Positions 35,252 through 44,029 of a stretch of DNA of 64,000 nt are shown here, one piece after another (positions within the stretch are counted from its first letter, which is position 1; each line of letters begins with the position of its first letter). This DNA is from Paenibacillus tengchongensis (GTDB lineage: Bacteria; Bacillota; Bacilli; Paenibacillales; Paenibacillaceae): the NCBI RefSeq assembly GCF_008973665.1, contig NZ_WACP01000002.1, positions 186,001 to 250,000 of the forward strand. Direction: 5' to 3'. Under the pieces are notes generated by a model, which was not told where the DNA came from, ran no database searches, and saw nothing but the letters and a program-made list of their open reading frames with translations. Position numbers and translations under genes: made by a program.

Positions 35252-36358
35252 TCAGTCCGGCTCCTCCTGCCCATCCGCCAATATCGGCTCCAGCCAGGAC
35301 CTTACTGCTGTGGACAGAAGAACGCTCTGCCCGGGGGTCAGGTGCTCCTCCAGAATTATCAAATGCTGCTGGGGCCGGTCCTTTAGATAACTATAGATAA
35401 TCTGGGCTTCGTCGATTTCATGCCGGGTCACTTTGGATGGTCCGCTTGCAGCCGAAGGTGTGAAATGGCCTGAGATCGTCTCCAGCACCCGCTGGTGAAT
35501 CTCCCGCAGCTCCATGCCGGTGGTCTCCAGCTTTCCCTGATAGCGCAGCTTCCCGCCTTTGATCAGAATGAGCTTAAAGACTTCTCCCTCCATACGCTCC
35601 AGCACTGCAATATTCCGGCTCGCCTCTGCGAACCCGATAACCTGCTCCTTCTGCAGCAGCGCCCGCACCGCTGTGACATAATCGCGGTATTTGGCCGCGC
35701 CCTCGAAGTCGAAGCGCTCCGCCGCCCCGCTCATCCGCCGTTCCAGCTCGTCCAGTATTTCCGTGTCCGTTCCATCCAGGAGCGCAATGGTTTTATCGAT
35801 AACCGCTTCATACTTCGGCAGGACCGCCGGATCGCCGCACATGCCCATGCATAAGCCCAGGGAATGATTCAGGCAATAAGAGCCCCTGTTATTGGGGCTG
35901 CCGCACAGAATGCGCTGGCTTTCCTTAATGCCCTGTATCGCCCGCTCCACGGTGCCTCTGCTGGTATAGGGACCGAACTGACGGACCGCAGCCGGAGTCT
36001 CGGAATCATAGCTGACCGCCATCTGCCGCCGGGTCTTCTCCTGATGGACCGCAATGTAGGTATAGGCGAGCGGATTCTTCATTTTACGGTTGTACATCGG
36101 TTTGATTTCTTTAATCAGCCGGCACTCCAGCATAAACGCCTCAAATTCCGTGTCCGTCAGGATAACGTCCAAATCACGGATATGCGAGACGAGCTGCTTG
36201 ACCTTGGGCGAATGGCCTTTGGACTGATAAAAATAAGACTGAACCCGCCGCTTCAGCTGCTTGGCTTTTCCGACGTAGATGACCTGGCCCAGGCTGTCCT
36301 TCATGAGGTATACCCCGGGGGTCAGCGGCAGGCCCGCCACCTTGTCTTTCAGATTCAT
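35252..36358 (-). CDS. UvrC-like GIY-YIG protein lacking the C-terminal nuclease half
   Basis: 368 residues. GIY-YIG domain with GVYLM (15-19), YVGKAK and R37/R38, and the catalytic Glu near 78 in AFMLECRLIKE. A UvrC-type four-cysteine set follows (C152, C162, C170, C174; spacing 9-7-3), expected to hold an Fe-S cluster. A UVR motif (RMSGAAERFDFEGAAKYRD) then binds UvrB in UvrC. The RNase-H-like nuclease and HhH domains of UvrC (about 600 residues) are absent. This layout resembles E. coli Cho, which makes only the 3' incision. AGAGGAG precedes the ATG. Confidence 0.82.
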   Translation of the reverse strand: MNLKDKVAGLPLTPGVYLMKDSLGQVIYVGKAKQLKRRVQSYFYQSKGHSPKVKQLVSHIRDLDVILTDTEFEAFMLECRLIKEIKPMYNRKMKNPLAYTYIAVHQEKTRRQMAVSYDSETPAAVRQFGPYTSRGTVERAIQGIKESQRILCGSPNNRGSYCLNHSLGLCMGMCGDPAVLPKYEAVIDKTIALLDGTDTEILDELERRMSGAAERFDFEGAAKYRDYVTAVRALLQKEQVIGFAEASRNIAVLERMEGEVFKLILIKGGKLRYQGKLETTGMELREIHQRVLETISGHFTPSAASGPSKVTRHEIDEAQIIYSYLKDRPQQHLIILEEHLTPGQSVLLSTAVRSWLEPILADGQEEPD

Positions 36359-36608
36359 ATCTGCAAAACTCCTCTATCTGAATCGCTTAGCTTCCGGTAC
36401 CTCAAGTATAAACGATGGGCTCTCCAAGCGGGAACCCAAAGTGTTCTGGCCCATTCAAGCGGCTTCCCGAGCTCCTACAAACTTGCCTTGTAAGGGCTTC
36501 CTCTTGTTCACTCAACCGGGCCGATGTGACAAAGTCCACAAACCCTGGCCCCCATCACCCAATATATTAAGAGATAAAAGATAAATTTCGACAAAGCTGG
36601 GGGCTCAC

Positions 36609-37415
36609 ATGAAATATTCCATTGGGGAATTCGCATCCATGCTCGGCATCACTGCCGACACGCTGCGATTGTACGAGAAGCATGACATTGTCCGCCCGCT
36701 CAAGGGTTCGCGCAACAATTACCGTTATTTTGACGATCTTGACGCCAGAAATTTACTCTCCAGCAGATGGTACCGCAGCATGCAGATTCCGCTGCAGGAT
36801 GTCGCCGGGCTGATCAACGATGCACCGTCCGGGCGGGTGGTGGAATCCATTGCCGCCGCCAGGGAGCAGCTGGAGGAAGAGATCCGGCGCAGTACGCTGC
36901 TGCTGCAGAAGATGAGCGAGATTCATCAGGAGCTGACCGGCATGGGCGAATCCTTCTACCGCTGCCGCATCCGGCAGGCGCCCGGAATGTACCGCATTCC
37001 GCAGACGGACAAGAACCGGCTGCTGCAGCATGACGATCTGAGGCCGGCGGTTCAGGAGTGGATGGACCTGCTGCCTTTTACGTTCTATTCATTCCGGATT
37101 GCGGACAGCGTGGACCTGGACGGCAGCAAGGAGCTGGATTATACCTGGGGGCTGGCCCTGCTGGAAGAGGACCGGCGGAAGCTTGGCATTGAAGTCAGCG
37201 CCAGCGCGGAATATATCGGGCCGTGTACCTGTATAACTGCGGTAATCGCCAACGGCTATGACGAATATATCGCGCAGGAGGCGTTTCAATTTATGCTGGA
37301 TTATGCCGGAGAGCACCGCTACGCCGTTACCGGGGACATCTATGGCAAAATTCTGTTTACAGAGCGGAGCTGCGGGCGGAACCGGACATATCTGGAGATT
37401 AACATCCCGATTTAG
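36609..37415 (+). CDS. MerR-family regulator with GyrI-like effector domain
   Basis: 268 residues. MerR winged helix (1-70) with YSIGEFASMLGITADTLRLYEKHDIVRP, a coiled coil (about 75-120), then a ~150-residue GyrI/BmrR-like ligand domain with EYIGPCTCITAVI. BmrR-type members bind hydrophobic or cationic ligands there. It ends 54 bases before a perfect MerR-type operator-promoter that drives the exported flavoprotein, so it is almost certainly that gene's regulator. The ribosome site (GGGGGCTC) is weak. Confidence 0.88.
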   Translation: MKYSIGEFASMLGITADTLRLYEKHDIVRPLKGSRNNYRYFDDLDARNLLSSRWYRSMQIPLQDVAGLINDAPSGRVVESIAAAREQLEEEIRRSTLLLQKMSEIHQELTGMGESFYRCRIRQAPGMYRIPQTDKNRLLQHDDLRPAVQEWMDLLPFTFYSFRIADSVDLDGSKELDYTWGLALLEEDRRKLGIEVSASAEYIGPCTCITAVIANGYDEYIAQEAFQFMLDYAGEHRYAVTGDIYGKILFTERSCGRNRTYLEINIPI

Positions 37416-37469
37416 CACGTGGAGAATGTACTCTTTTCAAAGTATGAGAAAATTTTCACATAACGTTCA

Positions 37470-37500
37470 TTGACCTTGGTGCAGCACCAAGGTTTACACT
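37470..37500 (+). promoter_or_regulatory. MerR-type promoter with 19-base spacer and perfect dyad
   Basis: TTGACC (37470-37475), 19-base spacer, TACACT (37495-37500). The spacer is filled by a 10-1-10 perfect palindrome with half-site ACCTTGGTGC (37473-37493). Over-long spacers with a central dyad are the hallmark of MerR-activated promoters. Confidence 0.9.
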
Positions 37501-37574
37501 CAATCTGTAACCTGGAAGGTCCTGGGAGATAAACAGAAGGACCGCAGACATTTATCCATTAGGGGGAGAAGCAT

Positions 37575-39560
37575 GTGCGTAACTCAAAAAGCGGCAAGCT
37601 GCTGCTAATCTCGCTGTGCCTGGTGATGATACTGACCATTATCGGCGGCTGCAGCGGAAACTCGAGTGAACCGGCGGCGCCGGAACAGCCGTCTGCATCG
37701 CCGGAAGCGACGCAGCAGGCGGAAGCGGGGGAGATTCCGGCTTCGTTTAAAGCAGGAACCTATAAAGCGGAAGCTGACGGCAAAGACGGAAAGATTGAGG
37801 TTGAAGTTACACTGGACGATACCATGACCATTACGGATATTCAGGTGCTCAGTCAGAATGAAACCGCAGGCATCGGCGTAGAAGCGATCAATAAAGTGAA
37901 GGAACAGATCATTGCGGGCCAGACGCTGGCGGTTGATGCCGTGAGCGGCGCTTCGGAAACCAGCAATGCCCTGCTCGCTGCAGTGGAGGATGCGCTGAAG
38001 CAGTCCGGCGGCGATGTGGCGGTCTTCAAGTCGAGAGCCGTGGTCAAAGCCGGCGAAGGCAAAACCGAGCAGCTCACGGCTGATGTGGTCGTCGTGGGTG
38101 CAGGTGCTTCCGGCGTGTCGGCGGCTGTCTCGGCGGCGGACAAAGGCGCGAAGGTCATCCTGATCGAGAAGACCGCGACCATCGGCGGGGCAAGCAATTT
38201 GTCCTGGGCCGGCAAGTTCTATAACTCCTCGGCTGCGGTCGCAGGCGGACTGAAAGTCAACGTGGAGGACGAAATCGCCAACTGGATCGTTAATAATCAC
38301 TGGCGCGTGGACGCAGCGGCGATCCGCCAATACGTGGCTAAGTCCGGCGAGACCTACGACTGGCTGACCGGCAAAGGCTACCAGACCACCTTCATGAACT
38401 TCGGCGGCGAACAGCTGCATGTGCTTCCGGCGTATGAGACACGCCAGGATCTGCTCCGCGCCATGCTGGCGGAGTCCGTGGAGAAGAACGGCGGACAGGT
38501 GATCACGGAGACAACCGCCAAGCAGCTGATTACGGGTGCGAACGGGGAAGTGGCCGGCGTAGTAGCTGAGAAAGCCGATGGCACGACCCTGGAGATCACC
38601 GGCAAGAGCGTAGTGATGGCAACGGGCGGCTATGCCGCCAATAAGGAAATGGTCAAGGAAGCCTTCGGCTTCGAGGGCGTCAATGGCGGCCTGGGCCAGA
38701 ATATCGGCGAAGGGCTGCAAATGGCCTGGGAGGCCGGCGCGAAGGTTCCCGACAATTTCGGCGGCCAGATGCTGCACCAGACGCTGGCCAGAGCCACCGA
38801 GAAGCTGAAAGCGCAGTATGAGCCGTTCCAGGCCAGCTACCCGCTGATGCTGACTTATCTGCCGACATTTATGAACGTAGGTCCTTCCGGCGCGAGATTC
38901 CGCGACGAAGCGGCGACGCTGACCGCAGTGGCTGCGGCCAACACCAGCGCCTTCAACGGCGCCTACCATCTGGTTATCGTCTCCGAGTCGCAGATCGACG
39001 CGCTGAAGGCTAAGGGCATGAATGGCGTGAAGGCGCCGAGCCTGCCAGGGATGCCGCCGGAATTCTATGCGACATTCGCCGACAAGTTCAAGCTGGACAA
39101 TCCTTGGACGGATGCGGACAAAGTCTTCGAATCAATGGTAGCCAACGGCGACGGCTACAAAGGCAATACTATTGAAGAGCTTGCGGCGAATGCCGGCATG
39201 GACCCGGCGGTCTTCGCGGATGCCTTCAAGAGCTATGAAGAGGCCACAAAGACCGGTGTGGACACCGAATTCGGCAAGGCGAAGGATTACCTGCTGCCGA
39301 TGGGCGAGAGCGGACCGTATTACGCGATTATCGCCGAGATTAATAATCTGGGCTCCGTCGGCGGTCTCCTGGTCAACACCAAGTTCCAGGTGCTGAACGA
39401 CAAACGCGTTCCGGTGCAGGGTCTGTACGCCGTCGGCCTGGAATCGGAGGGTGTGCTCTTCAACGATACCTATGTCGGCAACGGCGTCGGCATCGGCTAT
39501 TCCTTCACCTCCGGACGCCTGGGCGGCGAGGCTGCCGCAGCCGGTGCGCTGGGGCAATAA
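37575..39560 (+). CDS. Exported lipoprotein flavin reductase (FMN-binding plus FAD-dependent fumarate-reductase-like)
   Basis: 661 residues from GTG (AGGGGGAGA upstream). Signal peptide with lipobox IIGGC (C26). FMN-binding domain about 55-145, whose DAVSGAS motif (S127) is the usual site for covalent FMN attachment by ApbE. FAD-binding domain from VVVVGAGASG (172-181) to the C-terminal GLESEGVLFNDTYVGNGVGIGYSFTSGRLGGEAA. Relatives reduce fumarate, urocanate or other alpha,beta-unsaturated acids outside the membrane. No haem motif. A MerR-type promoter lies upstream and a terminator downstream. Substrate and electron donor unknown. Confidence 0.87.
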   Translation: MRNSKSGKLLLISLCLVMILTIIGGCSGNSSEPAAPEQPSASPEATQQAEAGEIPASFKAGTYKAEADGKDGKIEVEVTLDDTMTITDIQVLSQNETAGIGVEAINKVKEQIIAGQTLAVDAVSGASETSNALLAAVEDALKQSGGDVAVFKSRAVVKAGEGKTEQLTADVVVVGAGASGVSAAVSAADKGAKVILIEKTATIGGASNLSWAGKFYNSSAAVAGGLKVNVEDEIANWIVNNHWRVDAAAIRQYVAKSGETYDWLTGKGYQTTFMNFGGEQLHVLPAYETRQDLLRAMLAESVEKNGGQVITETTAKQLITGANGEVAGVVAEKADGTTLEITGKSVVMATGGYAANKEMVKEAFGFEGVNGGLGQNIGEGLQMAWEAGAKVPDNFGGQMLHQTLARATEKLKAQYEPFQASYPLMLTYLPTFMNVGPSGARFRDEAATLTAVAAANTSAFNGAYHLVIVSESQIDALKAKGMNGVKAPSLPGMPPEFYATFADKFKLDNPWTDADKVFESMVANGDGYKGNTIEELAANAGMDPAVFADAFKSYEEATKTGVDTEFGKAKDYLLPMGESGPYYAIIAEINNLGSVGGLLVNTKFQVLNDKRVPVQGLYAVGLESEGVLFNDTYVGNGVGIGYSFTSGRLGGEAAAAGALGQ

Positions 39561-39573
39561 TATCATTTCCAGA

Positions 39574-39618
39574 AGCCGATAGAACGGTACCCTCAGGGTT
39601 CCGGGCTATCGGCTTTTT
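39574..39618 (+). terminator. Terminator after the flavoprotein gene
   Basis: AGCCGATAG / CTATCGGCT stem with a loop that itself folds, followed by TTTTT. Confidence 0.85.
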
Positions 39619-39647
39619 ACTGTCCGGAGATCATGCGGGTTAACCCG

Positions 39648-40079
39648 TTACAAGGAAGGCAGTTTATCCAAGTCGATACGGGCGAGCCGGCAATGGCTCC
39701 GGATGCGGTCAATAAACAGGGGAGTATCCTTGCGGGCGGGAAGAGACAGCAGATAACGCCCATTGGCGGAAAGGATTTCGATCCGCGTTGTGGTCCAGGC
39801 AGGAGCGGCGGAAAGGTCATCCGAGAGTCCGATATGGGTAATCGTGTCATAGGGGATCCGTTTTTTCTGAAATCCGATGACGTAGACGAACGCATTCTCT
39901 TCCAGAATGAAATAACAGCGCAGGAGATAGAGGGCAATCAGGCTGAACAAGAGAGCGAATCCTGTTCCGAGCGGCAGCAATACCTTCATTTCTAAGCTCA
40001 TCGCCGACAGGGCAACAACCGCTAGGGCAGCGGCAAGAATCACTACGAATATCGGGCTTCGGCGTATGCGGATGACCAT
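39648..40079 (-). CDS. Two-helix membrane protein with bacterial PH-like domain
   Basis: 143 residues from ATG at 40079 (GGGAGG upstream); the longer frame to 40322 is untranslated leader. Two adjacent membrane helices (FVVILAAALAVVALSAM, LPLGTGFALLFSLIALYLL) are followed by a PH-like beta domain (FVYVIGFQKKRIPYDTITHIGL, ILSANGRYLLSLPARKDTPLFIDRI). This is the form of bPH/YdbS-type proteins. Role unknown. It is divergent from the permease gene. Confidence 0.75.
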   Translation of the reverse strand: MVIRIRRSPIFVVILAAALAVVALSAMSLEMKVLLPLGTGFALLFSLIALYLLRCYFILEENAFVYVIGFQKKRIPYDTITHIGLSDDLSAAPAWTTTRIEILSANGRYLLSLPARKDTPLFIDRIRSHCRLARIDLDKLPSL

Positions 40080-40314
40080 AACGAACCTCCCAAATATGTA
40101 TTTTAAATACAAAATAACATAACAGAGGAATTTGGGGTATGAACAACTTCGCGCTGCGGCCCGTACCCCGCAGACCGGAGCGGGATACCTGCTGAGCGGT
40201 GCCGCCGGGCCGCGGCAAAAGCTGTCTAACAGCAGCACTGCGAACGAACACCCGCCCAGCCCCCAGCATAGCATATAGCACCATCCTGCTATGGTAGAAA
40301 GGGGGTTCCCGGCG

Positions 40315-41730
40315 ATGAGCATTCAATTAACCGCCATCCATTACGTGTACCTGGCGTTTATTGTTTTTATTATGGTGCTGCTGATCCGGCGGCGCGATAC
40401 GACGATGATCTGCGTGGCCGGAATTTTTACGCTTGGACTGCTGGCGACCAGCACGCTGAGCGGGTCGGTGTCGGGCATCTTTAACTCTTTTATTTATGCC
40501 ACCAGAGAACTGCTCGGTACCATTATGATTATCTCCATTATTGTAGCGATGAGCCGGGTGCTGATCATTACGGGCATCAACGAGACGATGGTGGCGCCGC
40601 TGACCCGGTTTCTGCGGACGCCGGCGCTGGCGTACTGGGGCATCGGCCTGATTATGCTGGTGACCTCGATGTTCTTCTGGCCTTCGCCCGCAGTCGCGCT
40701 GATCGGAGCTGTACTGCTGCCGGTGGCGCTCCGGGTGGGGCTGCCAGCGCTCGGTGCGGCGATGGCAATGAATCTCTTCGGGCACGGTATCGCGCTGTCC
40801 GGCGATTATATTATTCAGGGCGCCCCGAAGCTGACCGCCGATGCCGCCGGTCTGCCGGTCTCCAGCGTGATGGAAGCAAGCGTGCCGCTGGTCATTGTAA
40901 TGGGCACCGTCACCACGGTTACGGCCTTCTGGATGATGCGCCGGGATATGAAGAACGGCACCTGGAGAGACGGCCTGGTGTCGACGGCAGGGGGAGCGGA
41001 GCGGCTCCGGGAGAGAGGCGCCGAATCCCCAGGGCCGGTAAATATGTCTTCGGGGCTAAAACGCAAGCTGGCGGTGACCATCCTGCTGCTGTTCCTCATT
41101 GATGTGGCCGCCATGTTCGCGCTTAACCTGCAAGGTGGCGATGCTACTGCCCTTGTCGGCGGAACCGCTGTGCTGATCCTCATTACGGTCACCCTGCTGG
41201 CCCACCGGAACCGCGGGCTGGAGCAGGTGACCTCCTACCTGATTGAAGGGTTCGTCTTTGGCTTCAAGGTATTCGGGCCGGTCATCCCGATTGCCGCCTT
41301 CTTCTATCTTGGCGATGCGGCGTTTACCGAGCTGTTCGGCCAGGTGCTGCCGGAGGCCTCGCACGGCATCGTCAACGACCTGGGCGTTGCGCTGGCCGAC
41401 CATGTGCCGCTGAACGGTGCCGTCGGTGCCGTAACGATGTCGGTGATCGGCAGCATCACCGGGCTGGACGGCTCGGGCTTCTCCGGCATCTCCCTGGCCG
41501 GCTCGATTGCCCAGCTGTTCGCGGCGGCAATTCATTCCGGCGCGGCGACGCTGACCGCCCTCGGACAGGTGGCCGCGATCTGGGTCGGCGGCGGCACGCT
41601 GATTCCGTGGGCGCTCATTCCCGCTGCCGCCATCTGCGGCGTCAGTCCCTTTGAGCTGGCCCGGCGCAACCTGAAGCCGGTGCTGATCGGGCTGGCCGCA
41701 ACGACGCTGACGGCTATTTTTCTCGTATAA
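40315..41730 (+). CDS. Multi-span permease, family uncertain
   Basis: 471 residues from ATG at 40315 (AGAAAGGGGG upstream). About 11-12 membrane helices arranged in two related halves. Conserved-looking polar loops are PSPAVALIGAVLLPVALRVG, HGIALSGDYIIQGAPK and GSITGLDGSGFSG, typical of ion-transporter-superfamily carriers for organic anions. The family cannot be named with certainty. It lies near the exported fumarate-reductase-like flavoprotein, so an organic-acid substrate is possible but speculative. A stem-loop follows the stop. Confidence 0.7.
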   Translation: MSIQLTAIHYVYLAFIVFIMVLLIRRRDTTMICVAGIFTLGLLATSTLSGSVSGIFNSFIYATRELLGTIMIISIIVAMSRVLIITGINETMVAPLTRFLRTPALAYWGIGLIMLVTSMFFWPSPAVALIGAVLLPVALRVGLPALGAAMAMNLFGHGIALSGDYIIQGAPKLTADAAGLPVSSVMEASVPLVIVMGTVTTVTAFWMMRRDMKNGTWRDGLVSTAGGAERLRERGAESPGPVNMSSGLKRKLAVTILLLFLIDVAAMFALNLQGGDATALVGGTAVLILITVTLLAHRNRGLEQVTSYLIEGFVFGFKVFGPVIPIAAFFYLGDAAFTELFGQVLPEASHGIVNDLGVALADHVPLNGAVGAVTMSVIGSITGLDGSGFSGISLAGSIAQLFAAAIHSGAATLTALGQVAAIWVGGGTLIPWALIPAAAICGVSPFELARRNLKPVLIGLAATTLTAIFLV

Positions 41731-41738
41731 TTCAGCGG

Positions 41739-41776
41739 CCTTCCATCCATGCTAAAGGGGAACGCGCGATGGAAGG
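41739..41776 (+). other. Stem-loop overlapping the next gene's ribosome site
   Basis: CCTTCCATC pairs perfectly with GATGGAAGG; the right arm includes the start of the GGAAGGAGAGG ribosome site of the following gene. It could act as an attenuating hairpin or a weak terminator (no T-run). Confidence 0.5.
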
Positions 41777-41788
41777 AGAGGAACATTC

Positions 41789-42070
41789 ATGAAGCATTAT
41801 GAATCGAGCCTGCGCACCAACAGTACGGTGGATCAGGCGCATGATTCTATAACCAAGCTGCACAATGCAATCACCCAGGCACTGAGCCATCCGAACGAGC
41901 AGACGATTGCCCAGGCGGAGCAGAGCCTGGATCATGCGATTGAGGCATACGGACATGCGCCGGAAGGCTCTATCGGCGGCCAGGGGGTTGATCTGGTCGA
42001 AGAGCGGCTGAACGAGGAGAAGGAGCGGTTGGCCGCACTCCGGGAGCAGACAGGCGGAAGCGCGGAGTAG
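41789..42070 (+). CDS. Small helical protein
   Basis: 93 residues, mostly amphipathic helix (VDQAHDSITKLHNAITQALS, EQTIAQAEQSLDHAIEAYGH, ERLNEEKERLAALREQ), no signal or membrane segment. AAGGAGAGG lies seven bases from the ATG. No family recognised. A good terminator follows. Confidence 0.7.
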   Translation: MKHYESSLRTNSTVDQAHDSITKLHNAITQALSHPNEQTIAQAEQSLDHAIEAYGHAPEGSIGGQGVDLVEERLNEEKERLAALREQTGGSAE

Positions 42071-42083
42071 AGTTAAGACAATG

Positions 42084-42117
42084 AAGGCATTTCCGGTGCT
42101 GCCGGGAATGCCTTTTT
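42084..42117 (+). terminator. Terminator after the small helical protein gene
   Basis: AAGGCATTTCCGG / CCGGGAATGCCTT (one G-T pair), followed by TTTTTCC. Confidence 0.85.
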
Positions 42118-42202
42118 CCATTCGTACGGCTGTCTGCAATCAAAGGAGGGTGCAGCGGATTATAATGTTAAGAGATACGAGGGATTCCAAGGAGGCGACA
42201 GG

Positions 42203-43063
42203 ATGAAGGAAAACGGAGCAAAGCAGGCACGTCTGGAGACGCCGGAAGAGCTGCGGGCAGCGTTGGCCGGGATCGAGAAATGGGAGAAGGAGCAGAACCA
42301 GCTGATGATCTGGGACCGGATCACCCGGCTGCCGTTCAAACTCTTCGATATGCTTACTCCGAAATTTGTGCATGCCAAAGTCGGCGCACTGCTGGATGAG
42401 CTTGGCGCATACATCCAGAACGGGGGCAAATATCTGGTCGCCGCCCGGAAGGTGGGCAGCCTGCTGGATAAGGCAAGCCGTGCGGCGGGAGGAGACGGGC
42501 ACGGCCCGTATCCGCTGGCGGTCATGGACGCCGCCGCCAGCTCCTTAAGCGGGAGCAGCCGGAATGCCGCAACCGTTCAAGGGGCGACGACGGGCTTCGG
42601 CGGCGTGTTCACCCTTGCCGCCGACATACCGGCGGTGCTGGGACTTTCGCTTAAGGTTATTCAGGAGATTGGCCTCTGCTACGGCTATGATCCTGCTGAT
42701 AAAGCGGAGCGCATCTTCACGGTCAAGGTAATGCAGTTCGCCTCCTCGGATGTCGTCGGCAAGAGAACCATTCTGCATGAACTGCAGCTGCAGGCAGGCG
42801 GCAACGGCGATATTGCCGCAAGCTCAACTGCGGCCGTCTCGAAGCTCCAGGGCTGGCGGGAGGTGGTTACGCTGTACCGTGACAACTGGGGCTGGAAGAA
42901 GCTCTTCCAGGCCGTTCCGGTGGCCGGCATGTTCTTCGGCGCGTTCATCAACCGCAGGGCGCTGGAGGATGTGGCGGAAGCAGCACAGATGCTCTACCGC
43001 AAGCGGCGCATTATCGCCCGGCTGGCCGAATTAAACGGGCAGCAGCCGGAATCCGGCCAGTGA
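42203..43063 (+). CDS. EcsC-family protein
   Basis: 286 residues. It matches the EcsC pattern: an N-terminal amphipathic region (KLFDMLTPKFVHAKVGALLDELG), a hydrophobic Gly/Ala-rich centre (GATTGFGGVFTLAADIPAVLGLSLKVIQEIGLCYGYDP), and the C-terminal AVPVAGMFFGAFINRRALEDVAEAAQMLYRKR. EcsC-type proteins are membrane-associated; their biochemical role is unknown. AAGGAGG-like bases (CAAGGAGGCGACAGG) precede the ATG. It is monocistronic. Confidence 0.85.
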   Translation: MKENGAKQARLETPEELRAALAGIEKWEKEQNQLMIWDRITRLPFKLFDMLTPKFVHAKVGALLDELGAYIQNGGKYLVAARKVGSLLDKASRAAGGDGHGPYPLAVMDAAASSLSGSSRNAATVQGATTGFGGVFTLAADIPAVLGLSLKVIQEIGLCYGYDPADKAERIFTVKVMQFASSDVVGKRTILHELQLQAGGNGDIAASSTAAVSKLQGWREVVTLYRDNWGWKKLFQAVPVAGMFFGAFINRRALEDVAEAAQMLYRKRRIIARLAELNGQQPESGQ

Positions 43064-43522
43064 GCTGAGCGGAGGAACCGGAATCCTCGGAAACCTCGGA
43101 AACCTCGGCAGGAGAAGGCATCGGATATTCCATACCAGGAACGGACCCAGTTGCTCTTATTTCCCGATTTCTTGCGGTCTGGTCGGTGCAACGGACCCCA
43201 GCGCCCTTATTCTCGGGAAACAGCTCATATTTCTGGCTGTGGCATACAAATCGCAGCATCTGTGTCCGTTACGGCTGAGGCATGGGGCTGTTTCTGCAAA
43301 ATAAGGGCTGTAGGGTCCATTAGCCATAAAGGAGGGCCTAGCTCGGCCCTGGCCGCAAATTGATCGAACCAGTCTACCGCTACCCGACAATGGGGGAAGC
43401 TGGCTAATTGTATGCGAAAACCGGACACACGGAGTGTAATCCACTCCGTGTAAATCCGCTCCGTGTCTTCCCCCATTCAAAACCAATGACTAAATTGACT
43501 AGGCCGATAACCCGTCAATCTG
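43064..43522. repeat. Gene-free stretch with intergenic repeat family C
   Basis: Three related blocks: ACGGACCCAGTTGCTCTTAT (43141), ACGGACCCCAGCGCCCTTAT (43191) and an inverted copy ending in AATAAGGGCTGTAGGGTCC (43300-43318). A nine-base unit (CCTCGGAAA) is repeated nearly three times at about 43091-43114. No gene recognised. Confidence 0.6.
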
Positions 43523-43825
43523 CTACACTCCTTTACCGCCGACCGGGGTCAGCCGGGTAGACTCGACGCCGGCGATCAGCGGCATGGCGCGCTGAATGGT
43601 GGCCCGCGTCTCTGCAAGGGCCAGGGAAGCGGCATGAGCTTCCTCGCTGCTCCAAATCTCGGTCACAACAATGACATCCGGCTTGTCCGCCGGATAATGA
43701 ATAATATACTGCTCGCAGGCCGCAGCGCTGCCGGCACCTGCCGCAGCCTCCAGCAGGATGGCGGCCAGCGCGTCCCGCTCGCCCGGCTGGGCAGTAAATT
43801 GGGCAATCATGGAGAATTTGCTCAA
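43523..43825 (-). CDS. Antibiotic-biosynthesis-monooxygenase-type (ABM) small protein
   Basis: 100 residues from TTG at 43825, set by AGAGAGGTGA five bases upstream; the open frame continues further but runs antisense to the next gene. A ferredoxin-like dimeric alpha/beta-barrel is indicated by SMIAQFTAQPGERDALAAILLEAA, EQYIIHYPADKPDVIVVTEIWSSEEAHAASL and AMPLIAGVESTRLTPVGG. The ABM family includes quinol and haem-related monooxygenases and many proteins of unknown role. Confidence 0.82.
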   Translation of the reverse strand: MSKFSMIAQFTAQPGERDALAAILLEAAAGAGSAAACEQYIIHYPADKPDVIVVTEIWSSEEAHAASLALAETRATIQRAMPLIAGVESTRLTPVGGKGV

Positions 43826-44029
43826 GGAAATCACCTCTCTTTTTAGTCCAAGGATAGCATAAATAATGTTGTCGTGACTGAGTCGGAAGTCTTGCAGGCG
43901 TGGTGAATTCTCTGGCGATTTGTACCTGTTCCGCCATGAAAACAAGCATTTGCCGCACTGTGATTTAACATAACGTGTATTCGTCAGCCCTTCTGTATAA
44001 TGCAGAAAATGGAAAAGAGGCGATGGAGG

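Noticed and set aside
37605..38969. 454-codon open frame on the minus strand
   Set aside because: Antisense to the well-supported flavoprotein gene; no ribosome site and no protein-like motifs.
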